Source: Leucobacter sp. (GTDB lineage Bacteria > Actinomycetota > Actinomycetes > Actinomycetales > Microbacteriaceae). From it: DNA of 5,033 nt. The translations under genes and the position numbers were made by a program. Where the stretch lies: NCBI GenBank assembly GCA_017990305.1, contig JAGNOB010000180.1, positions 1-5,033 of the forward strand. Direction: 5' to 3'. Below are positions 1 through 5,033 of this stretch, one piece after another. The notes under the pieces are model-generated. The model did not search any database. It saw only the letters and a program-made list of their open reading frames with translations, and was not told the origin of the DNA. Position 1 is the first letter of the stretch, and each line of letters opens with the position of its first letter.

Positions 1-1
1 G

Positions 2-718
2 AGCCCAGCGGTCGTGTTCGCGGATGCCGATCTCGAGGCGGCCCTCGACGCTACCGTGTTCGGCGTGTTCAGCCTGAACGGTGAACGCTGCACCGCGGGC
101 AGCCGCATCCTCGTGCAGCGTGAGATCTACGACGAGTTCGTCGAGCGCTACGCTGAGCGGGCGAAGAACGTTGTCGTTGGGCTCCCCTCCGACCCAGCAA
201 CCGAGGTCGGCGCGCTCGTGCACCCCGAGCACTACGCGAAGGTCATGAGCTACGTCGAAATCGGCAAGACCGAGGGCCGGCTCGTCGCCGGCGGCGGCCG
301 CCCCGAGGGCTTCCCTGTCGGCAACTTCGTTTCCCCGACCGTGTTCGCGGACGTCGCTCCCGACGCGCGCATCTTCCAGGAGGAGATCTTCGGGCCCGTC
401 GTCGCGATCACCCCGTTCGACACCGACGAGGAAGCGCTCGAGCTCGCGAACAACACGAAGTACGGCCTCGCGGCGTACATCTGGACGTCCGACCTCAAGC
501 GCGCACACAACTTCTCGCAGTCTGTCGAGGCCGGCATGGTCTGGCTGAACTCGAACAACGTCCGCGACCTGCGCACCCCCTTCGGCGGCGTGAAGGCATC
601 GGGTCTCGGCCACGAGGGCGGCTACCGCTCGATCGACTTCTACACCGACCAGCAGGCAGTGCACATCACGCTCAACGAGGCGCACTCGCCGAAGTTCGGC
701 GCGGGCCCCAGCAAGTAG
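2..718 (+). CDS. hpaE: 5-carboxymethyl-2-hydroxymuconate semialdehyde dehydrogenase, C-terminal half (partial, 5' end outside window)
   Basis: NAD-dependent aldehyde dehydrogenase that would oxidise 5-carboxymethyl-2-hydroxymuconate semialdehyde, the ring-cleavage product of homoprotocatechuate, in the cytoplasm. The reading frame is open from the window edge (first full codon at base 2), leaving 238 residues of a family usually near 490, so roughly the N-terminal half with most of the NAD-binding domain is missing. Seen: the ALDH active-site motif NGERCTAGSR with the catalytic Cys codon at 89-91; EEIFGPV, whose second Glu (codon 383-385) is the usual cofactor-positioning residue; and the C-terminal NNVRDLRTPFGGVKASG signature with a following GHEGG. 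The SxNVRDLRxPFGGVKASG form is typical of HpaE rather than generic aldehyde dehydrogenases. The dioxygenase gene acting just before it in the pathway follows 78 bases downstream, which supports the substrate. Another semialdehyde dehydrogenase of the same subfamily is the main alternative. Leucines are mostly CTC (12 of 15). Confidence 0.93.
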   Translation, partial: SPAVVFADADLEAALDATVFGVFSLNGERCTAGSRILVQREIYDEFVERYAERAKNVVVGLPSDPATEVGALVHPEHYAKVMSYVEIGKTEGRLVAGGGRPEGFPVGNFVSPTVFADVAPDARIFQEEIFGPVVAITPFDTDEEALELANNTKYGLAAYIWTSDLKRAHNFSQSVEAGMVWLNSNNVRDLRTPFGGVKASGLGHEGGYRSIDFYTDQQAVHITLNEAHSPKFGAGPSK

Positions 719-725
719 CGCTCCC

Positions 726-750
726 GGTGGCGCCCGCAGCGGGCGCCACC
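726..750 (+). terminator. Intercistronic hairpin between hpaE and hpaD (possible attenuator, weak terminator or mRNA-stability element)
   Basis: Perfect 10-bp inverted repeat: ggtggcgccc at 726-735, loop gcagc, gggcgccacc at 741-750. It begins seven bases after the hpaE stop and lies 46 bases before the hpaD start. No proper T-run follows; only gttt appears about eight bases later. A classical intrinsic terminator is therefore doubtful. The two genes act in consecutive steps and point the same way, so partial termination or a processing and stability element within one operon is as likely as full termination. Confidence 0.6.
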
Positions 751-783
751 CACCCAGTTTCCCGCACCAGCATCACCCCATAC

Positions 784-790
784 GGAAGGA
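784..790 (+). promoter_or_regulatory. Ribosome binding site for hpaD (upstream start)
   Basis: ggaagga lies six bases before the ATG at 797. This is a good Shine-Dalgarno match at suitable spacing and supports the upstream start codon. A competing start exists at GTG 863, with its own gaaggaag at 847-854. Confidence 0.7.
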
Positions 791-796
791 CAACGC

Positions 797-1939
797 ATGT
801 CTGAGCTCAAGGGTCGCGAAAAGACCTCATCCGGCTTCTACGTCACGAAGGAAGCGCCGATCGTGACCGACAACCCCGTTCCCACCCCCTCGGTTCCCGC
901 GCCGGATATTCTCCGCTGCGCGTACATGGAGCTCGTCGTCACCGATCTCGCGAAGTCGCGCGAGTTCTACGTCGATGTGCTCGGCCTCACTGTCACCGAG
1001 GAGGACGAGAACACGATCTACCTCCGCTCGCTCGAGGAGTTCATTCACCACAACCTCGTGCTCCGCAAGGGCGACGTCGCCGCGGTCGCCGCGTTCTCGT
1101 ACCGCGTCCGCAGCCCCGAAGAGCTCGACAAAGCCGTTGCCTTCTACACCGAACTCGGCTGCCGCGTTGAGCGCCGCACGGAGGGCTTCACGAAGGGCAT
1201 CGGCGACTCGGTGCGCGTAGAGGATCCGCTCGGGTTCCCCTACGAGTTCTTCTACGACGTCGAGCACGTCGAGCGGCTCTCGTGGCGCTACGACCTCCAC
1301 ACGCCTGGCGCGCTCGTGCGGCTCGACCACTTCAACCAGATCACGCCTGACGTGCCGCGCGCGGTGAAGTTCATGCAGGATCTCGGCTTCCGCGTCACCG
1401 AGGACATTCAGGACGAGGAGGGCACCGTCTACGCCGCGTGGATGCGTCGCAAGCCCACCGTGCACGACACCGCGATGACGGGCGGCGACGGCCCGCGCAT
1501 GCACCACGTCGCGTTCTCGACGCACGAGAAGCACAACATCCTCGCGATCTGCGACAAGCTCGGCGCGCTCCGCATGTCAGACCGCATCGAGCGCGGCCCG
1601 GGCCGCCACGGTGTCTCGAATGCGTTCTACCTGTACATCCTCGATCCCGACGGTCACCGCGTCGAGATCTACACGCAGGACTACTACACGGGCGACCCCG
1701 ACAACCCTGTCGTCACGTGGGACGTGCACGACAACCAGCGCCGCGACTGGTGGGGCAACCCCGTTGTCCCGTCGTGGTACACCGAGGGCTCGCTCGTGCT
1801 CGATCTCGACGGCAAGCCGCGCGAGGTCGTCGCACGCACCGACGCCAGCGAGATGGCCGTGACGATCGGCGCTGACGGCTTCTCGTACACGCGTGACGAA
1901 GAGGGCGACAAGGGCTTCAAGCTCGGCAACACGCTCTAG
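797..1939 (+). CDS. hpaD: 3,4-dihydroxyphenylacetate (homoprotocatechuate) 2,3-dioxygenase, type I extradiol
   Basis: Opens the ring of homoprotocatechuate with O2 to give 5-carboxymethyl-2-hydroxymuconate semialdehyde, the substrate of the dehydrogenase encoded just upstream. The 380 residues contain two vicinal-oxygen-chelate modules (about 40-155 and 172-295) and a C-terminal lid-like tail containing RRDWWGNPVVPSWYTE. The 2-His-1-Glu metal triad is visible as His178, His237 and Glu290. The second-sphere residues known from the Brevibacterium fuscum enzyme are also in place, all at a constant offset of +23: Asn180, Trp215, His223, Arg266, His271, Tyr280 and Arg316. Family members use Fe(II) or, in the Arthrobacter MndD enzyme, Mn(II); the ligands are the same, so the metal cannot be told here. 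The ATG has a strong ribosome site, but the protein is about 20 residues longer at the N-terminus than I recall for B. fuscum, and GTG 863 would remove that extension. Leucine is CTC in 27 of 28 codons, suggesting high expression. It is the last gene before a strong hairpin. Confidence 0.96.
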   Translation: MSELKGREKTSSGFYVTKEAPIVTDNPVPTPSVPAPDILRCAYMELVVTDLAKSREFYVDVLGLTVTEEDENTIYLRSLEEFIHHNLVLRKGDVAAVAAFSYRVRSPEELDKAVAFYTELGCRVERRTEGFTKGIGDSVRVEDPLGFPYEFFYDVEHVERLSWRYDLHTPGALVRLDHFNQITPDVPRAVKFMQDLGFRVTEDIQDEEGTVYAAWMRRKPTVHDTAMTGGDGPRMHHVAFSTHEKHNILAICDKLGALRMSDRIERGPGRHGVSNAFYLYILDPDGHRVEIYTQDYYTGDPDNPVVTWDVHDNQRRDWWGNPVVPSWYTEGSLVLDLDGKPREVVARTDASEMAVTIGADGFSYTRDEEGDKGFKLGNTL

Positions 1940-1944
1940 TCATT

Positions 1945-1992
1945 CAACGGGTTGGGGCCGGGGCGCGTTCGCGCCCCGGCCCCAACCCGTTG
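1945..1992. terminator. 22-bp perfect hairpin, probable bidirectional terminator between convergent hpaD and tetR
   Basis: Left arm 1945-1966 (caacgggttggggccggggc plus gc) pairs without mismatch with 1971-1992 around the four-base loop gttc. It starts five bases after the hpaD stop and ends on the base next to the tetR stop codon, so it fills the whole convergent gap. Being symmetric, it can fold in transcripts from either strand. There is no T-run on either side, as is common for hairpin terminators of high-GC actinobacteria; termination itself is inferred from the position and stability. Confidence 0.85.
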
Positions 1993-2607
1993 CTATTCGT
2001 CGTTCGGCGATTCAGCTGCTATCCCGAGGGCAAGCTGCGCGTAGCTTCTCGTGGCCGCCCGGCAGAGCTCACGAGGAGTGCGATCACCCACGAGTGGGTA
2101 GAGATCGTACGCGTCCTCGAGCGCGACAAGGTTGCGCGCAATGAAATCGGCCGGTGACGCCAGCGTGAATTCACCGGTCCCAGCGCCAATCCCGATCAGT
2201 GTGCGATACAGCATCACCTGGCGGTCGGTGAGCGACCGGTGCGCGGGAAGATACTCGGGATGATCGGCGAGGATCGAGACGCTCTCGTAGACGTGCCGGA
2301 GTTCATCACTGATCTCGTCAGGGATACCCGCCTCGATCATCGCGTAGATCCGCGCAGTCGCGCTCTCATCGCGGTCTACGATCGCTTGGCGCTGCTCGAA
2401 GAACTCTTCCAAAGCGCCGTTGAGCGCGGTGATCTGGAGTTCGTTCAAGCTGGTGAAGTAGTGCAGTACGTTTGCCGGGCTCATAGCTGCTTCCGCCGCC
2501 ACAGACCTGACGTTCACCGGTCGCTGCGGGCGTGAGCGAGCCACCCGCCAGAACGCACGAACGATTTCGTCTCGTCGCTGGAGGTGTCTTCGCGCGGTCG
2601 CGTTCAT
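1993..2607 (-). CDS. TetR-family transcriptional regulator, probable local repressor of the permease/peptidase module
   Basis: A 204-residue one-component regulator of normal TetR length. The N-terminal DNA-binding domain (about residues 10-56) has a helix-turn-helix around 33-51, with SVAAEAAMSPANVLHYF giving the typical recognition-helix end (xxxxxLHYF, then a short turn and NEL). The remaining mainly helical part has no recognisable ligand motif, so the inducer is unknown. I chose the ATG at 2607-2605. A GTG at 2616-2614 would add three residues. The permease stop TAG is at 2620-2618, and the purine-rich tagggtgggagg spanning that stop serves as the ribosome site, implying translational coupling to the permease. 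The gene is co-transcribed with the permease and would be expected to bind the shared divergent region at 4118-4221. Control of the neighbouring hpa genes is possible but less likely, because those lie across a strong terminator and point the other way. Confidence 0.87.
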   Translation of the reverse strand: MNATARRHLQRRDEIVRAFWRVARSRPQRPVNVRSVAAEAAMSPANVLHYFTSLNELQITALNGALEEFFEQRQAIVDRDESATARIYAMIEAGIPDEISDELRHVYESVSILADHPEYLPAHRSLTDRQVMLYRTLIGIGAGTGEFTLASPADFIARNLVALEDAYDLYPLVGDRTPRELCRAATRSYAQLALGIAAESPNDE

Positions 2608-2617
2608 GCCTCCCACC

Positions 2618-4117
2618 CTATGTGGTTGGGGGCGACGGCTCTGACGGCAACACCTGCACGCTCTCGGTCAGCCCCGCATAGTAGGCGGGTTTGCGCTTCT
2701 TGAGGACGAGCCCGACGATGATGCCACCGATGAAGAGAATGGGGGTCGGAAGCAGCAGCACCTGGTTGATCGGCCCTTCGAGCCCGGTCACGACCTCGAA
2801 GTTGGTAAAGATCAGGCTGTAGCCAACGATCAGTCCGAGTGCGCCGATTGCCGGAGCGATGATGACTCGCCAGATTGAGTGGCCGCGGCGGTCCTTCACG
2901 AAGTACCAGAACACCGCGATCGCGGCGACAGCCTGCGCGAATACGAGCCCCTGGACACCGGTCGCGTACGTCCACAGCGCGAGCCCCAGGAATGGATCGG
3001 CCTGCACCACGATCGCGATCACGACTGCAATCAGTGAGATCACGCTGAGGGTGCCGCTCGCGACAACCGGCGCACCGTTACGGGCCCTGGTGCGCGCGAG
3101 TGCCCTCGGCAGCAGCCCCTCGCGACCCAAGGAGAAGAGGTAGCGGGTGGAGGCATTGTGAAAGGACAGCACGCACGCGAAAAAGCTCGTCACAATCAGG
3201 ATCTTCATCACGAACGCGGCGGCGGGACCCGCGATGTCTTCGGTGCCAGTGATGACCATCGTTTCGAAGGTGTCGGTTCGGGCCAGGGCTACAACGCCTT
3301 CCGCTCCGAACGCGACGGTGAGCAGCCAGAACGTGAACGCGTAAAAGATCGCGAGGAAGGCGACAGCGATGATCGTCGCCCGCGGCACCGTCCTCTCGGG
3401 TTGCTTCGCTTCCTCCGCGTAGATTGCGGTGCTCTCGAAGCCAAGATAGGCGCCAAACCCGATGACGAAGAGTGAGCCTGCGCCGGTCGCGAAGAACACG
3501 TTTTTCGGGTCGAAGCCCGCGAAGCTCCAGGGTTCCGGGCCGCCGTCGAGGAGTACGGCGACGGCAAGTACGAGCAGGATCGCGACCTCGAGTGTCAGCA
3601 ACACCGCCAAGACTTTCGCGCCGACATCGATCTTGTTGTATCCGAGCAGGGCTACGAGGGCCACCGCCAGCAGCGACCAGAACCCCCACGGCAGATCGAT
3701 TCCGAGCAATTCGGCGAAGGTGAACTGGCCAAAGAAACCGATAAACCCGTAAAAGCAGACGACGAGTGCAATGTACGCGAACACTGTCACGGACGACACC
3801 GCGAGCCCGAGGGGCTTGCCAAGGCCCCGGGACACATAGGCGTAGAAGGCGCCGGCGTTTCGAACGCTCTTCGACATTGCGGTAAAGCCGAGGGCAAAGC
3901 AGATGAGCACCGCACCTGCGAAGAGGATCGCGCCCGGCGCCCCAACACCGCCCATGCGGAACGACGTCGCCGCGCCGCTCACGACAACTGTCAGTGGTGC
4001 GGCGGCCGACACCACGAAAAAGACGATGTCCCAGGTGCCGAGCCTGCCGCGTGCGAGCGCCGTGTGGGCGCGTTCGGAGCCCGCAGCGGCAGCTGCGGGA
4101 GAAGCTGTGTCAGACAT
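2618..4117 (-). CDS. APC-superfamily amino acid permease, 12 transmembrane helices
   Basis: Secondary transporter of the inner membrane, likely carrying an amino acid, amine or related compound by proton symport or exchange. From the ATG at 4117 it is 499 residues, the normal size. About twelve hydrophobic segments can be placed: near 30-51, 57-80, 104-126, 144-160, 167-190, 206-229, 248-270, 297-319, 350-371, 376-405, 416-437 and 453-472. APC signatures are clear: the glycine/alanine/serine-rich first helix (VVSAAAPLTVVVSG), GFESTAIYAEEAKQPERTVP near 226-245 at the end of helix 6, and STRYLFSLGREGLLPRAL near 323-340. Both ends are polar and cytoplasmic. The start is set by aaggag at 4129-4124, six bases before the ATG; an upstream ATG at 4156 would add 13 residues but would put the operator-like repeat inside the gene. 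Substrate specificity cannot be assigned. It is the first gene of a two-gene unit with tetR, divergent from the P1 peptidase. Confidence 0.9.
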   Translation of the reverse strand: MSDTASPAAAAAGSERAHTALARGRLGTWDIVFFVVSAAAPLTVVVSGAATSFRMGGVGAPGAILFAGAVLICFALGFTAMSKSVRNAGAFYAYVSRGLGKPLGLAVSSVTVFAYIALVVCFYGFIGFFGQFTFAELLGIDLPWGFWSLLAVALVALLGYNKIDVGAKVLAVLLTLEVAILLVLAVAVLLDGGPEPWSFAGFDPKNVFFATGAGSLFVIGFGAYLGFESTAIYAEEAKQPERTVPRATIIAVAFLAIFYAFTFWLLTVAFGAEGVVALARTDTFETMVITGTEDIAGPAAAFVMKILIVTSFFACVLSFHNASTRYLFSLGREGLLPRALARTRARNGAPVVASGTLSVISLIAVVIAIVVQADPFLGLALWTYATGVQGLVFAQAVAAIAVFWYFVKDRRGHSIWRVIIAPAIGALGLIVGYSLIFTNFEVVTGLEGPINQVLLLPTPILFIGGIIVGLVLKKRKPAYYAGLTESVQVLPSEPSPPTT

Positions 4118-4123
4118 GTGTGA

Positions 4124-4129
4124 CTCCTT
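4124..4129 (-). promoter_or_regulatory. Ribosome binding site of the permease
   Basis: On the minus strand aaggag at 4129-4124 is followed by a six-base spacer and the ATG at 4117-4115. It fixes the permease start at 4117 rather than at the upstream ATG at 4156, which has no comparable site. Confidence 0.75.
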
Positions 4130-4141
4130 CGTCGCCGTGGA

Positions 4142-4170
4142 CAGATGGTTGAACAATGATCAATCATCTG
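4142..4170. promoter_or_regulatory. Candidate TetR operator: 11-7-11 imperfect inverted repeat
   Basis: cagatggttga at 4142-4152 and tcaatcatctg at 4160-4170 are reverse complements at 10 of 11 positions, separated by acaatga. Two-fold symmetry of this size is normal for dimeric TetR regulators. The site lies between the divergent genes and 25 bases upstream of the permease start, so binding could block the permease transcript and reach the peptidase promoter. Binding is inferred; the symmetry is seen. Confidence 0.5.
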
Positions 4171-4227
4171 CACCGTGAATCTGATTTGATGTAGTGTACG
4201 CACAACCGAAAGGATTAAACAATGTTC
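4149..4227. repeat. 13-bp near-direct repeat, second copy overlapping the peptidase start codon
   Basis: ttgaacaatgatc at 4149-4161 and ttaaacaatgttc at 4215-4227 agree at 11 of 13 bases with starts 66 bases apart. The first copy sits in the centre of the inverted repeat at 4142-4170; the second contains the ATG at 4222-4224 and the odd palindrome aacaatgtt (4218-4226). It could be a second, weaker site for the same regulator, or a coincidence of an AT-rich start region. Confidence 0.3.
4208..4214 (+). promoter_or_regulatory. Ribosome binding site of the P1 peptidase
   Basis: gaaagga precedes the ATG at 4222 by seven bases. It supports this as the start of the peptidase reading frame, which has no in-frame stop from here to the window end. 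Confidence 0.65.
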
Positions 4228-5033
4228 GATACTTCGAAACCTGGCGAGCACACCACCACTCGCGCACGCGCACTGGGCGTCCCCTTCGACGGTGAACCGG
4301 GCCAGTGGAACGCGATCACGGATGTGCCTGGTCTCGAAGTCGGCTATGTCACCATCGTTGAGGACTCCCCCGTCGTCGCTCGCACCGGCGTAACGGCAAT
4401 TCTGCCGCGCGGTAAGGACGCGGCAGCACAGCCGTGCGCGGCGGGAATCGCCGTGCTCAACGGCAACGGAGAGCTCACCGGCCGCAGTTGGATCGAGGAG
4501 GCCGGGCAGCTGCAAGCGCCCATCGCAATCACGAACTCACACGCGATCGGTCCGGTACACCAGGGCGTGGATCGATGGATGGCGCAGGAGCACCCCGCTG
4601 CCGCCGCCCAGTGGTTGCTGCCGACCGTCGGCGAGACCTGGGATGGCTACCTCAACTCGATCAACGCAGAGATCGTGCAGCCAGAACACGCGGTCACAGC
4701 GCTGCAGAACGCCGCTTCCGGGCCGCTCGCAGAAGGCAACGTCGGCGGCGGCACCGGCATGAACTGTTACGGCTTCAAGGGCGGCACAGGGACCTCCTCG
4801 CGTATCGTCCGCTCTGGCGATTCCGCGTGGACCGTCGGTGTCCTGCTCCAGGCGAACTTCGGTTCTCGCAAAGAGCTGCGGGTGGCGGGGCGCAGGCTCG
4901 GCCCCGAGTCGGCGGCCCCTAACCCGATGGAGACCTCGGGTTGGTTCGAGCGTGAGGCTGGTGCGGGAAGCGGTGCGGTCCAGGGTGCGGGCAGCGTGAT
5001 TGTCGTCGTCGCGACCGACGCCCCGCTATTGCC
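4222..5033 (+). CDS. P1-family (S58, DmpA/BapA-like) self-processing aminopeptidase or amidase, partial at 3' end
   Basis: N-terminal nucleophile hydrolase that removes N-terminal residues from amides, small peptides or beta-peptides after cleaving itself into alpha and beta chains. The 270 visible residues begin at an ATG with a good ribosome site and run off the window; family members are about 370-400 long. Seen in order: WNAITDVPGLEVG near 29-41; GVTAILPRG near 56-64; ITNSHAIGPVHQG near 103-116; ETWDGYLN near 138-145, whose Tyr143 may match the catalytic-site Tyr of DmpA; the glycine-rich GNVGGGTGM near 172-180; FKGGTGTSSR near 185-194; QANFG with Asn212, the likely oxyanion-hole residue; and GAGS-VIVVVATDAPLL, where Ser258 is the predicted nucleophile and Gly257-Ser258 the autocleavage bond. 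The alpha part is thus complete and the beta chain nearly all missing. There is no signal peptide, so it is probably cytoplasmic, unlike secreted BapA. The Gly-Ala-rich stretch before Ser258 holds a second GAGS. Divergent from an amino acid permease, it probably hydrolyses what that imports. Confidence 0.92.
   Translation, partial: MFDTSKPGEHTTTRARALGVPFDGEPGQWNAITDVPGLEVGYVTIVEDSPVVARTGVTAILPRGKDAAAQPCAAGIAVLNGNGELTGRSWIEEAGQLQAPIAITNSHAIGPVHQGVDRWMAQEHPAAAAQWLLPTVGETWDGYLNSINAEIVQPEHAVTALQNAASGPLAEGNVGGGTGMNCYGFKGGTGTSSRIVRSGDSAWTVGVLLQANFGSRKELRVAGRRLGPESAAPNPMETSGWFEREAGAGSGAVQGAGSVIVVVATDAPLL

Larger units (their letters stand above)
4118..4221. promoter_or_regulatory. Divergent intergenic control region for permease-tetR and P1 peptidase
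   Basis: This 104-base gap separates two genes transcribed away from each other and is visibly richer in A and T than the coding sequence around it. It must hold promoters for both directions. A possible -10 hexamer, tagtgt at 4192-4197 (plus strand), overlaps tacact on the minus strand at 4198-4193. No convincing -35 partner could be placed for either, so exact promoters are not claimed. An imperfect inverted repeat and a direct near-repeat inside it are listed separately. Confidence 0.6.

Noticed and set aside
250..576. 108-codon minus-strand frame inside hpaE
   Set aside because: Antisense to conserved aldehyde dehydrogenase motifs; Ser/Thr/Pro-rich shadow translation.
827..1534. 235-codon open frame on the minus strand inside hpaD
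   Set aside because: It lies wholly antisense to a dioxygenase with all catalytic residues conserved; its Arg/Val/Glu/Ala-heavy composition is what the complement of high-GC codons gives, and it has no family signature.
3078..3689. 203-codon open frame on the minus strand inside the permease
   Set aside because: Same strand but a different frame from a clear 12-helix permease; Arg/Gly/Pro-rich, with no domain.
4118..4156. Extending the permease start to the upstream ATG at 4156
   Set aside because: The 13 added residues are polar and unlike an APC N-terminus, there is no good ribosome site before them, and the ATG at 4117 has aaggag at ideal spacing.
3991..4515. 174-codon minus-strand frame crossing the divergent intergenic region
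   Set aside because: It would run antisense to the peptidase start and out of frame through the permease N-terminus, with no homology seen and no coding character.
4434..4922. 162-codon plus-strand frame overlapping the peptidase
   Set aside because: It is an Arg-rich shifted frame of the P1 peptidase, whose true frame is open from 4222 to the window end and carries all family motifs.

Overview
The window comes from a high-GC actinobacterium. The family Microbacteriaceae (for example Leucobacter-like) is an inference from the GC-rich third codon positions, the strong preference for CTC leucine codons, and the close resemblance of the dioxygenase to actinobacterial homoprotocatechuate dioxygenases. 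No rRNA or other lineage marker is present, so placement below the class is uncertain.

Left part, about 1-1992, plus strand: the end of a homoprotocatechuate (3,4-dihydroxyphenylacetate) meta-cleavage operon. It holds the C-terminal half of the CHMS dehydrogenase (hpaE type), a 10-bp intercistronic hairpin, and a complete type I extradiol 3,4-dihydroxyphenylacetate 2,3-dioxygenase (hpaD type). Every first- and second-sphere active-site residue I can recall for the Brevibacterium fuscum enzyme is present. HpaD opens the ring of homoprotocatechuate and HpaE oxidises the resulting semialdehyde, so the two act in consecutive steps. A perfect 22-bp hairpin fills the gap to the convergent next gene and probably terminates transcription from both sides.

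Right part, 1993-5033: a separate divergent module. On the minus strand a 12-helix APC-superfamily amino acid permease is followed, practically without a gap, by a TetR-family regulator. On the plus strand, leaving from the same 104-bp intergenic region, is a P1-family (MEROPS S58, DmpA/BapA-like) self-processing aminopeptidase or amidase, cut by the window end just after its predicted autocleavage serine. The intergenic region carries an 11-7-11 imperfect inverted repeat and a 13-bp near-repeat that overlaps the peptidase start, so it is a natural candidate for TetR control of both directions. The likely logic is import of an amino acid, amide or small peptide-like compound, cytoplasmic hydrolysis of it, and substrate-responsive repression. 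The substrate cannot be read from the sequence.

I see no mobile element, CRISPR array, tRNA or rRNA. The most interesting points are the duplicated Gly-Ala-Gly-Ser motif at the predicted self-cleavage site of the peptidase, the unreported-looking permease/TetR/P1-hydrolase module with its operator candidates, the sharp codon-use change between the two halves, and a second credible start codon in hpaD.
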